This document shows positions 49,424-57,302 of a stretch of DNA of 64,000 nucleotides, one piece after another. The stretch lies in assembly GCF_027158205.1 (NCBI RefSeq), contig NZ_JAPVLU010000038.1:30714-94713 (forward strand), in the 5' to 3' direction. The first letter of the stretch is position 1, and the number at the start of each line of letters is the position of its first letter. The notes beneath the pieces were generated by a model that saw nothing but the letters and a program-made list of their open reading frames with translations, made no database searches and had not been told where the DNA came from. The position numbers and the translations under genes are program-made. This DNA is from Streptomyces sp. H39-S7. Its GTDB lineage: Bacteria; Actinomycetota; Actinomycetes; Streptomycetales; Streptomycetaceae.

Positions 49424-49770
49424 TACCTGCGGAGCTGAGTGGGGAGGCCCGGTGTCCTCGGCCGGTGGGAGCGGTGATCCTGGTGGTCGCCGTTCTCACC
49501 GGTCTGCCGTGTTCAGGGCGTGCTCGTGGGCGTGATCAGGGGTGTCCGGGGCGTGTTGGCACCGCCACCGGGAACTGTTCACCCGTGGGTACGGCACCGT
49601 AGCAGGTCTCGCGGGTGCCACTCCGATGTTTATCCAATGGTGATGATCCCTCAACCGAAGTGGCACATCCGGCACTAGCGTCCGGTGGCACCCCGGGAAG
49701 GTGGTGGCCGCCGCATGTCGGTGCGGACCCTCCGCGTTGGCCCCCTCCCGGCAAGCGGCAAGGAGGCACT
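49424..49770. other. Intergenic region upstream of the DUF4142 gene
   Basis: About 350 bases without coding signal. GGAAC (49571) and GGGTAC (49587-49592) look like parts of alternative sigma promoters but the spacing fits no consensus I know. A locally AT-rich patch lies at 49628-49640. AAGGAGG (49759-49765) is the ribosome site of the next gene. Confidence 0.45.
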
Positions 49771-50505
49771 GTGCGGACAATCGTCCGGCGATCCGCCCTC
49801 AGCGCGTCCGTCGGTTTCCGGTACACCACCGGAACCGTCCTGGTCATCGGCGCTCTCGCGGTGACGCTCGTGGCGTTGCTGATCCCCCTGCAGAAGTTCG
49901 GCGGCCAGGCCTCCGCGGCGGCCGCCCCCGCGATCACGGATGACGGACTGGGGATCGTGAACACGCAGTACGGGCCGCTGACGCCGACCGACCGGGATTT
50001 CGTCCGGAAAGTGCGGCTGGCCGGGCTGTGGGAGGGCCCCGCCGGGCACCAGGCGCAGCAGCGCGGTACGCAGGAATCGATCAGGACCGCGGGCCTGCAC
50101 CTCATCGACGGGCATGCCGAGTTGGATGCTCGGGTGCTCCAGGTGGGCCAGGCGCTCCACATCGATCTGCCGAATCAGCCGAACGCGGATCAGCGGGGCT
50201 GGCTGGCCCAGATGGACGCCGCTCAGGGCGCTGAATACGACCAATTGTTCGCGAATCTGCTGCGGCGCGCGCACGGGAAGGTGTTCGCGCTGGTGGCGCA
50301 GGTGCGGGGACAGACCCGCAACTCGATGGTGCGGTCGTTGGCCACGCGGGCCAACACCGTGGTCCTGGACCACATCTCGGTTCTCGAGGAATCCGGGCTG
50401 GTCGATTTCGGCTCGCTCGCCGACGGGGCCTCGCCCTCCGGGAAGCCCGTGGTCACCGTCACGGCTTCCGCTTCGACTCCGGAACAACGAAGTGAAGTGA
50501 AGTGA
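49771..50505 (+). CDS. DUF4142 domain protein, exported
   Basis: A 244-residue protein. An N-terminal hydrophobic span (TTGTVLVIGALAVTLVALLI, about 20-40) anchors or exports it. The body (about 70-215) is a four-helix DUF4142 domain, seen in TPTDRDFVRKVRLAGLWEG and GRGTQ..IRTAGLHLIDGHAELD. DUF4142 resembles ferritin-like bundles but I see no full metal site. GTG 49771 is behind AAGGAGG. The stop is 4 bases before the DUF1996 start, so the two are one operon. Role unknown, probably cell surface. Confidence 0.85.
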   Translation: MRTIVRRSALSASVGFRYTTGTVLVIGALAVTLVALLIPLQKFGGQASAAAAPAITDDGLGIVNTQYGPLTPTDRDFVRKVRLAGLWEGPAGHQAQQRGTQESIRTAGLHLIDGHAELDARVLQVGQALHIDLPNQPNADQRGWLAQMDAAQGAEYDQLFANLLRRAHGKVFALVAQVRGQTRNSMVRSLATRANTVVLDHISVLEESGLVDFGSLADGASPSGKPVVTVTASASTPEQRSEVK

Positions 50506-50509
50506 TCTC

Positions 50510-51970
50510 ATGAGTCAGAAAGACCATAAACGTTCCCGCCTGCCGAACAAGGCCATCGCGGTGGTCACCGCGCTGGTGCTGGGCGCGGGCGGGGTCGCGT
50601 TCGTCGCGGCGAACGCGTCGGCCGGCGGTTCGCGGCGGGACGCGGCGCAGAGCGGTCAGCAGTCCGGCCAGCAGGCCCAGCAGGCGGGAGCGAAGACGAT
50701 CGCGTGTCCCGATGTGGGGGACCGGTTGCGGGATGTTCCCGAGGAGGCCAAGCCGGAGGTCGACAAGAATCTGGCGCAGCTGGACGCGCAGGTCGCGGAT
50801 TCGTACAAGAAGCTGGCGGCGGGGCAGTGGGACGTTGACGCGTCGCTCGGTGAGCTGCAGCAGAAGCGCAAAGGCACGATCGCGAAGATCGACGACGCGA
50901 TCGGGCAGGTGGCGGAGCCGCCCGCGGGGTTGGACGAGTTGAGTGCCTGTGAGATGAAGGCCACGGATGTGAAGCCGGATGACACAGGTGGTGGCGGTCA
51001 GGAGGACGCCGCTGCCGCGCAGGACGCGCAGGGCGGGCAGGACCAGGCGGTGCAGGACCAGGCGGCGCAGGCCCAGAAGAAGAAGCAGGGCAAGGGTCCG
51101 TCGCGGGCGGACTTCGTCGACATCACGAAGGTCCGGCCGAACGTGGTGAAGCCGCGGCAGCGTGCGGGTGGGTCGACCGGTTCGTTCACCTCGAAGTGCG
51201 GCCGTAACGAGGACAAGCACCTGAATCCGGACAATGTGATCGTCGCGCCGGGTGTGAGCAATGGCGCACATCACATGCACGATTACGTGGGCAACAAGAC
51301 CACGGACGCGTTCTCCACCAATGACTCGCTGGCCGCGGCCGGCACGACGTGCAGCAACGGTGACCAGTCGGCGTACTACTGGCCGGTGCTGCGGGTGCAG
51401 AACGGTGGGCAGGGCCCGGACGTGAACGCGCCGGGTGGTGGGCAGGACGCCAACGTCGGCACGATTCTGCAGCCCAAGAGCGTCACGATCCGGATGGACG
51501 GCAGTGCGGTGTCGAAGGTCACCGCGATGCCGCGGTTCCTGCGGATCATCACGGGTGACGCGAAGGCGTTCACGAACGGGACGGCCAATGCCAACGCGTC
51601 GTGGAGCTGCACCGGCTTCGAGAACCGTCAGCTGAAGGACAAGTATCCGATCTGCCCGCAGGGCAGTGACGTGGTCCGGACCTTCAACTTCCAGAGCTGC
51701 TGGGACGGCAAGAACATCGACAGTGCCAACCACCGGACGCATGTGGCGTTCGCGGATCGCAATGGTGCGTGCGCCAAGGGGTTCAAGGCGATTCCGGCCC
51801 TGGTGGAGCGGGTCACCTACAGCGTTCCGCAGGGGGCGCGGATCGCCGTGGACAGTTTCCCCGAGCAGCTGCACAAGCCGGGCACCGACCACGGTGACTT
51901 CGTCGAAGCGATGTCGGACCGTCTGATGCGGCAGGCGGTGAACTGCGTGAACAGCGGTCGCCGGTGCTGA
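50510..51970 (+). CDS. DUF1996 domain secreted protein
   Basis: A 486-residue exported protein. A signal/anchor (AIAVVTALVLGAGGVAFVAA) is followed by a Gln-rich helical region (about 40-200) that looks coiled, and a DUF1996 domain from about 215 to the end. Domain hallmarks are FTSKCGRNEDKHLNPDNVIVAPGVSNGAHHMHDYVGN and the C-terminal HRTHVAFADRNGACAKGFKAIP with His and Cys residues that could bind metal. DUF1996 proteins occur in fungi and actinobacteria and lack a proven activity. It is translated right after the DUF4142 partner. Confidence 0.88.
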   Translation: MSQKDHKRSRLPNKAIAVVTALVLGAGGVAFVAANASAGGSRRDAAQSGQQSGQQAQQAGAKTIACPDVGDRLRDVPEEAKPEVDKNLAQLDAQVADSYKKLAAGQWDVDASLGELQQKRKGTIAKIDDAIGQVAEPPAGLDELSACEMKATDVKPDDTGGGGQEDAAAAQDAQGGQDQAVQDQAAQAQKKKQGKGPSRADFVDITKVRPNVVKPRQRAGGSTGSFTSKCGRNEDKHLNPDNVIVAPGVSNGAHHMHDYVGNKTTDAFSTNDSLAAAGTTCSNGDQSAYYWPVLRVQNGGQGPDVNAPGGGQDANVGTILQPKSVTIRMDGSAVSKVTAMPRFLRIITGDAKAFTNGTANANASWSCTGFENRQLKDKYPICPQGSDVVRTFNFQSCWDGKNIDSANHRTHVAFADRNGACAKGFKAIPALVERVTYSVPQGARIAVDSFPEQLHKPGTDHGDFVEAMSDRLMRQAVNCVNSGRRC

Positions 51971-51983
51971 GGTAGCGGGTGGG

Positions 51984-52010
51984 GCGGCGCCGGGGGTGTT
52001 CCGGCGCCGC
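51984..52010 (+). terminator. Hairpin after the DUF1996 gene
   Basis: A perfect 10-base stem (51984-51993 with 52001-52010) with a 7-base loop begins 14 bases after the stop. The rest of the gap to the next start shows no further signal. Confidence 0.7.
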
Positions 52011-52220
52011 GTGACCCGACAGGACCTCGGGTTCGGGCGCTCCCCAGGCCCCCGCCCGGTCCCGAGTCGGCGTGGCGCCCGCGCTGTCCCCGGGGCCACC
52101 GCCATGTGCGGGGCGGTAATCCGGCGGTCCGTGCTGTGCGGTGGCTGGGGAACGCGTACGGTACGGCGCACGTCCCACGGAACACGACTACGGAGCCGGG
52201 GTCGCTTCCGGGAGAACTCC

Positions 52221-53054
52221 GTGGTCGCTCGAGGGTGTGAGGTGGCAGTGCTGGGCTCTCGCGATGCCGCACATGACGGGGACGGCTCGGTGGGGCAGGA
52301 TCCCGGGCCGGGTGATGAGGAACTCACCCGGCAGCTCAAGGAGGGCTATCGGTGCGGTACCGCGAACCCGGCCGCGGGGGACATCCTCTACCGCCGGCAC
52401 CGTGAGGCGGCTCTGGCGTATGCGCAGCGGTGCTGTCGTGATCCGCACGATGCCGAGGACCTGGTGTCGGAGGCGTTCATCCGGACGTTCCAGGCGGTGC
52501 GTTCGGGGGCGGGTCCGCAGGGGGTGTGGCGGCCGTATCTGCTGACGGTGGTGCGGCACACGGCCATCGAGTGGGGCGCGGGGGACCGCCGGGCGCTGCT
52601 GACGGCGGATTTCGCGTCGTGGTGGCAGCAGTCGGCGGGCAGTGATCCGCAGCAGCGGTTGCTGGCCAGCGAGGATCGTCAGTTGCTGGTGCGCAGTTTC
52701 AACACGCTGCCCGAGCGGTGGCGTGCGGTGTTGTGGCACACGCTGGTGGAGAACGATTCGCCGGCGGAGGTGGCGGCGATGCTGGGGCTGACGCCGAGTG
52801 GGGTGACGTCGTTGGCCTTCCGGGCCCGTGAGGGGTTGCGGGAGGCGTATCTGCACGCGCATGTCGACAGTCTGGGTGACGATCGGTGCCGTCACTTCAG
52901 TGCCATGATCGGTGCGTCGATACGGCGCAACAGTGCGGTGCGCGGGCGTGATCTGGCGCGGCATCTGGCGGGGTGCGGTTCGTGTGCGCGGGCCTACCGC
53001 GAGCTGGTCGATCTGAACGCGACGATGCGTGCGGCGGTGCCGGCGGGTCTGTGA
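52221..53054 (+). CDS. Sigma-70 family (ECF-like) sigma factor with C-terminal zinc-finger motif
   Basis: About 277 residues. Region 2 is seen in RRHREAALAYAQRCCRDPHDAEDLVSEAFIRTFQAV, region 4 in LPERWRAVLWHTLVENDSPAEVAAMLGLTPSGVTSLAFRAREGLREAY. After region 4 comes an extra 60-residue tail with HLAGCGSCARAYRE, the HxxxCxxC motif of zinc-binding anti-sigma factors. The sigma factor therefore seems to carry its own anti-sigma-like module, perhaps a redox switch. GTG 52221 follows GGGAGA; GTG 52242 behind GAGGG is an alternative. No separate anti-sigma gene is adjacent. DUF4142/DUF1996 genes are possible targets. Confidence 0.88.
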   Translation: MVARGCEVAVLGSRDAAHDGDGSVGQDPGPGDEELTRQLKEGYRCGTANPAAGDILYRRHREAALAYAQRCCRDPHDAEDLVSEAFIRTFQAVRSGAGPQGVWRPYLLTVVRHTAIEWGAGDRRALLTADFASWWQQSAGSDPQQRLLASEDRQLLVRSFNTLPERWRAVLWHTLVENDSPAEVAAMLGLTPSGVTSLAFRAREGLREAYLHAHVDSLGDDRCRHFSAMIGASIRRNSAVRGRDLARHLAGCGSCARAYRELVDLNATMRAAVPAGL

Positions 53055-53065
53055 GGAGGCGCCTC

Positions 53066-53097
53066 CGGCGGATCACGGTGGGTCGCGTGATCCGCCG
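53066..53097. terminator. Hairpin between sigma factor and PucR-type gene
   Basis: CGGCGGATCACG (53066-53077) pairs perfectly with CGTGATCCGCCG (53086-53097) across 8 bases, between two convergent genes. It can end both transcripts. Confidence 0.75.
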
Positions 53098-53117
53098 AAG
53101 GGGTGGGGCCGGGTGGG

Positions 53118-54173
53118 TCAGAGGCCGTTGACGCGGGCTTCGCGGGCGACGACCAGGGGGCGGAAGCCCACGGTGACGGTGCGTGCCCGGCGGGTGACGC
53201 GGGAGCTTCGGCGTCCGATCTCGGCCATCAGGCGGCGGCTGCGCAAGGCCATTTCCAGCTCGAAACGGGTGCGGGGGTCGCGCAGTCCTTGGCCGAAGAG
53301 CTTTTCGAGTTGGCGCATGCGGTAGCGCACCGTTTGGGGGTGCACGCTGAGGGCTTTGGCCGCCTCGGGTGCGCCGCCGCCTTCGAGCCAGGCGAGGAGG
53401 GTCACTTCGAGACGTTCGCTCTGGCGGGGTGTCAGTCCGGCCAGGGGGCGCAGCCAGCGGGCTGCGAGGGCTTTGGCGAGTGGCTCGTCCTGGAGCAGCA
53501 GCAGGGTGGAGAGGTGGTCGTCGACGAAGACGGGCCGGGCGTCGGGTCCTGCGGGGGTGGGTGTGAGGTTGAGCAGGCGGCGCGCCCAGCGCAGGGAGGA
53601 GGCGGCGTCGCGGACGGGGACGGCGTGGCCGACGGCGGTGGAGCGGCCGCGCAGGGCGGTCTCCAGTGTGTCGCGGGTGTCGGGGTCGGGGCTTGGTATC
53701 AGCAGGCAGGGGCCGTCGGCACCCATGCCGACCAGGCAGTCGTCCAGGACGGCGGCGAGTTGCTGGGATTCGCCGGGTGAGGTGACGGCGACGGCGCGGA
53801 TGCTCTCGGGCAGCGGCCAGCCGGCCCTGCGGGCCAGTTCCGGCAGGGCTGCCGGCAGTACGTCGGTGACTCCGGTCAGGGCTTTGAACAGCTCCTGGCG
53901 TGACCGGTCGAGGGGCGCCGCGGGGGTGATCAGCTCCTGGGGGATGTCGTGCTCCTTCGGCGGCGCGCGGTAACCGAGAGCGGTCAGCAGGGCTTCTTCG
54001 AGGCCTTGCCTGATCCCGTCGCGGCCCATGTCCTGGAGCAGGCCGGCGAAGCCGGGGATCTCGTGCCGCAGCGCTTCGACGATCTCATCTGCCAGTGACG
54101 GGAGTTCCTTGCGGATGACTCCGGTCCATTCGTCACGGGGGAGGGACCAGATGCGGTCAAGAAGTTCGCACAT
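53118..54173 (-). CDS. PucR/CdaR-type transcriptional regulator
   Basis: A 351-residue regulator (356 if ATG 54188 is used). The C-terminal PucR helix-turn-helix is clear: GAPEAAKALSVHPQTVRYRMRQLEKLFGQGLRDPRTRFELEMALR. The central part (about 165-260) is a degenerate GGDEF-like domain as in CdaR proteins, and the N-terminal 150 residues look helical. I chose ATG 54173 because GAGG lies 5 bases before it; ATG 54188 has a poor ribosome site. It faces the electron-transfer-like gene set across a 556-base gap and could control it. Confidence 0.88.
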   Translation of the reverse strand: MCELLDRIWSLPRDEWTGVIRKELPSLADEIVEALRHEIPGFAGLLQDMGRDGIRQGLEEALLTALGYRAPPKEHDIPQELITPAAPLDRSRQELFKALTGVTDVLPAALPELARRAGWPLPESIRAVAVTSPGESQQLAAVLDDCLVGMGADGPCLLIPSPDPDTRDTLETALRGRSTAVGHAVPVRDAASSLRWARRLLNLTPTPAGPDARPVFVDDHLSTLLLLQDEPLAKALAARWLRPLAGLTPRQSERLEVTLLAWLEGGGAPEAAKALSVHPQTVRYRMRQLEKLFGQGLRDPRTRFELEMALRSRRLMAEIGRRSSRVTRRARTVTVGFRPLVVAREARVNGL

Positions 54174-54729
54174 CTCTACCTCGTTCATGCCGGGGTAAGA
54201 CCTGCCTGGGGGGAGGACAGGTCTTGCGGAGGTTGCCTCCATCGCCGGCGTCCTTGTCCGGCGGAGGAGTTGAGGGTCCTCCTGCGCCCTCCTAGAGGTT
54301 GCTTCCCGCCAGTGGTCCCGTTGTTTTGGCGGGTCTTTACCACCAGGGTGCGGCCGGGACGGTTTAGACCCGGTCCGGCCGGAACCGGAAGCACTTGGGT
54401 GAGCATCTTCCGCAGTTGCACACCGTGACGACGACGGGGAAGCAGGAACTTGTCACGATGCGATAAAAGTTGTGGAGATGCTGGGAAGTTGAGCGATGCT
54501 GCTGCACCCCGGGCACTGCTCATCGGCTGTGGAGGTGATCCCTCCGAGAATCCGCACCGGAGCCGGTCCGCCTGCCGCTGAGTCGCGGAGCGTTCCGGCC
54601 CCTCAGGTCCCCGTGCGGGCCGTGCTGTCCCGGCCCTCACCAGCTGCCGCCAGGCAGCGCCGCTCTCCACCCCCTGGGCTCCGGGTGCGACTTGCAGTGC
54701 TCGGTCCCCCCGCTCGGGAGGCTTTCCCC
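54174..54729. other. 556-base divergent intergenic region
   Basis: No gene with coding bias. An in-frame extension of the next gene back to ATG 54496 is open, but third positions there are mixed and it reads as noncoding. A locally AT-rich patch at 54448-54474 contains CTTGTCAC and GATAAAAG, the best promoter-like sequence in the gap. GGGAGG (54716-54721) is the ribosome site of the following gene. Confidence 0.5.
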
Positions 54730-55653
54730 ATGCCTTTGTCCCCCCTGAACACCCCCCGCCCGTACGGGTCGCCCCCGGCGGGCCGGTCGCACCGAAGGAG
54801 GCTGCGTGCCGCAGCGGCCGCCGGTGGACGGCGAGCCGTCCGCCGGCCTCCTTTGCTGTCCGGCGCCGGCGGGCGCCGGCCGGCCACGTTCGTGATCCTC
54901 GCTCTGGTGCTCGCGCTCACCGCGGCCGTCGCGGGCCGGGCCGGCGCCTTCAGCCGGACCTGGGCGTTCCTGGACTTCGGGGCGGGGGTGCTGTCCCTGG
55001 TCTGCCTGACCGCCACCGTGCTGTGGGGGTTGGCCGCCACCGACCGGCTGCTGCTGCACTCCAGCCACCGGCTGCTCGCCCAGGGGGTGCACCGGGGCCT
55101 GGCCAGTTGCGGGCTGGGCTTCCTCGCGCTGCACATCTGGGTGAAGGTCGAGCAGCAGGAGACCACCGCGGGCGCGGCCGCGGTGCCGTTCACCGACGGC
55201 CCGCAGCCCCTGCTGATCGGACTGGGCACCCTGGCCGGCTACTTGTTCCTGACCGTCGCGGTGACCGGCGCGGTGCGCAGCGCGTTCGCCTCCGGCGGGC
55301 GCTCGCGCTGGTGGCGGGCCCTGCACATGAGCGCGTACCCGGCGTGGGGCGCGTCGCTGCTGCACGGTCTGAAGGCCGGCCGGCCCGCGAGCGGCTGGGT
55401 GACCGTCTCCTACGCCCTGTGCCTGGTGGGGGTGGCGGTGGTGCTCGCGATCCGGCTGCGTTCGCGGCAGCAGCGGGTGGCCGCGGGGCCGGCGGTCGCG
55501 CCGGCCGCCTACCGGGTCGCCTCCGCCGCTGCCACCGAGCCCGACCGGCCGCCGCGCTCGGTGGCCTTCGCCGCGCGCCGTGAAGAGATCCGCGACAACC
55601 GGCCGGACCGGGCCGGAGGGCGGGTCGACAGCACGGCCGGATGGCGGCTGTGA
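54730..55653 (+). CDS. Cytochrome-b561/ferric-reductase-like membrane protein
   Basis: A 307-residue membrane protein with about five hydrophobic spans (for example FVILALVLALTAAVAGRAG, GAGVLSLVCLTATVLWGLAA and LLIGLGTLAGYLFLTVAVTGA). Paired His residues for two b hemes are placed in adjacent spans: LLLHSSHRLLAQGVHRGL, FLALHIWVK, and WRALHMSAYPAWGASLLHGLKAG. This is the pattern of ferric-reductase-like or cytochrome b561 proteins. ATG 54730 has GGGAGG upstream. The last 13 bases overlap the NuoF-like gene. The first gene of a probable redox operon; it could take electrons across the membrane. Confidence 0.8.
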   Translation: MPLSPLNTPRPYGSPPAGRSHRRRLRAAAAAGGRRAVRRPPLLSGAGGRRPATFVILALVLALTAAVAGRAGAFSRTWAFLDFGAGVLSLVCLTATVLWGLAATDRLLLHSSHRLLAQGVHRGLASCGLGFLALHIWVKVEQQETTAGAAAVPFTDGPQPLLIGLGTLAGYLFLTVAVTGAVRSAFASGGRSRWWRALHMSAYPAWGASLLHGLKAGRPASGWVTVSYALCLVGVAVVLAIRLRSRQQRVAAGPAVAPAAYRVASAAATEPDRPPRSVAFAARREEIRDNRPDRAGGRVDSTAGWRL

Positions 55654-57122
55654 GCGGCCCCCGGCCGGCGATCGGCTGTGTCGGGCCGCCCCGGCTGCTG
55701 GCCGGTCTCGACGAGGTGGCGCGGCTGGACCGCGTCACCCATCTGACGGTGCACGGCTCGCTGCCCCGGCTGCGGCCGGAGGAACTGCTGGCGCTGGCCG
55801 AGAACATCGACCTGCGCGGCCGTGGCGGCGCGGGTTTCCCGTTCGCCCGCAAACTCAAGGCCGTCACCCAGGCCGCCGAGCGCCGCGACGGGCGCACCGC
55901 CGTGATCGTCAACGGCAGTGAGGGCGAGCCCAGTTGCCTCAAGGACACCGCGCTGCTGCTGCACACCCCGCATCTGGTGCTGGACGGTGCGCTGCTGGCG
56001 GCCGAGGCACTGAACGCCGAGGACGTCGTCCTGGGGGTGACGCGGGAGGACGTCGAGCAGTCGGTGCAGGACGCGATCGCCGAGCGTGGTCCGGTCGGGC
56101 GCCGGCTGCGGGTGACGCGGCTGCCCGAACGGTTCGTCACCGGGGAGAGTTCCGCGATGACCAGCGGGCTCAACGGCGGGCCGACGCTGCCGTCGGGGCG
56201 GTCGGTCCGTACCAGCGAGCGGGGCCTGGGCGGGCTGCCCACCTTGTTCTCCAACACCGAGACGTTCGCCCAACTCGCGGTGGCCGCCCGGATGGGAGCG
56301 CTGGACTTCCGGTCGGTGGGGCTGGCGACGGAGCCCGGCACGGTGCTGCTGACCGTCGCCGGTGCCTCGGTGATGGAGACCCCGACCGGGGTGCCGCTGA
56401 CCTACGTCCTGGAACTGTGCGGCCTCGGGCCCGGCCAGGGCGTCCTCGTCGGCGGCTACCACGGGCGGTGGCTGGACCCGTACTCCGCGAAGGCGGCGGA
56501 GATCTCCCGCGAATCCCTGGCGGGATTGGGCGCGGTCCTGGGGGCGGGTGCGGTGCTGCCGCTGCCGGAGGACACCTGCCCGGTCGGTGAGGTCGTACGG
56601 GTGACCCGCTGGATGGCCGGCGAGACCGCCGGCCAGTGCGGGCCGTGCGTCCTGGGGCTGCCGGCGCTCGCCGACATCCTCGACCAGGCCGCCCACGGCG
56701 GCGGGCAGGCCGCGCTGGACGCCGTGCACGCCCGGCTGCGCTCGGTGCGCAAGCGCGGCGCCTGCAGCCACCCCGACGGGACCTCCGCCTTCGTGGAGTC
56801 CGCGCTCGCCGCGTTCCCCGACGACTTCGAGGACCACGCGCTGGGCAGCGGCTGCGGGCGGCCGGTGCTCGGCACCCTGCCGCTGTCCCTGGACGACCGC
56901 GCCCCGGTCCGGGCGCCCGTACCGGAGAGCACCGAGCGGCTCGTCGTGGACTGGACGCGGTGCCAGGGGCACGGATTGTGCGTGGACATCCTGCCCGAGG
57001 TCGTCCGCCTGGACGCCGACGGCTACCCCGAGCAGGCGTCGATGGACCTGCCCGCGCGGCTGCGCCCGAAGGCGCTGCGCGCGATCCGGCGCTGCCCCGC
57101 GCTGGCCCTGCGCATCCAGTAG
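55641..57122 (+). CDS. NuoF-like NADH-binding flavoprotein fused to a ferredoxin
   Basis: A 493-residue protein. The FMN/NADH part resembles NuoF: RGRGGAGFPFARKL (59-72), NGSEGEPSCLKD, and the iron-sulfur region ETAGQCGPCVLGL...RGACSHPDG. NuoF has four Cys there (SCGxCxPC plus one downstream); the first is Ala here, so the cluster is altered. The last 65 residues form a small ferredoxin (WTRCQGHGLCVDILPE...IRRCPALAL) with three Cys, suggesting a [3Fe-4S] centre. The protein should oxidise NAD(P)H and pass electrons on. No other complex I subunits are near. The start overlaps the membrane cytochrome gene, so they are probably a physical unit. Confidence 0.88.
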   Translation: MAAVSGPRPAIGCVGPPRLLAGLDEVARLDRVTHLTVHGSLPRLRPEELLALAENIDLRGRGGAGFPFARKLKAVTQAAERRDGRTAVIVNGSEGEPSCLKDTALLLHTPHLVLDGALLAAEALNAEDVVLGVTREDVEQSVQDAIAERGPVGRRLRVTRLPERFVTGESSAMTSGLNGGPTLPSGRSVRTSERGLGGLPTLFSNTETFAQLAVAARMGALDFRSVGLATEPGTVLLTVAGASVMETPTGVPLTYVLELCGLGPGQGVLVGGYHGRWLDPYSAKAAEISRESLAGLGAVLGAGAVLPLPEDTCPVGEVVRVTRWMAGETAGQCGPCVLGLPALADILDQAAHGGGQAALDAVHARLRSVRKRGACSHPDGTSAFVESALAAFPDDFEDHALGSGCGRPVLGTLPLSLDDRAPVRAPVPESTERLVVDWTRCQGHGLCVDILPEVVRLDADGYPEQASMDLPARLRPKALRAIRRCPALALRIQ

Positions 57123-57204
57123 CGCGCGGCCCGACCGCCGCTTCCGGTTTCCGGCCACCGCGTTCGTGCCCGGAAACCTGGGGAGCCCGCCCGTTTCTTT
57201 GCCT

Positions 57205-57215
57205 CTTGTGACAAG
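57205..57215. promoter_or_regulatory. CTTGTGACAAG palindrome upstream of the surface lipoprotein
   Basis: A perfect 11-base palindrome (CTTGT-G-ACAAG) in an AT-rich stretch about 90 bases before the lipoprotein start. A related CTTGTCAC occurs at 54449-54456 before the cytochrome gene. A shared regulator is possible. Confidence 0.4.
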
Positions 57216-57302
57216 TTTTTATTCGGCTGAACGCCCTTCGTGGTTCCGCCCGTATCCCTGGGCGACGGCACGAAGCCGCCGACCGAATGCGAAGGAGCAG
57301 TC

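Noticed and set aside
49571..49592. ECF or SigB-type promoter (GGAAC ... GGGTAC) before the DUF4142 gene
   Set aside because: The two elements do not have the spacing of either consensus.
54185..54670. 161-codon minus-strand frame upstream of the PucR-type gene
   Set aside because: No ribosome site, no third-position bias and no domain; overlaps the promoter gap.
54496..54729. N-terminal extension of the cytochrome-like protein from ATG 54496
   Set aside because: Codon usage is mixed and ATG 54730 has a good ribosome site.
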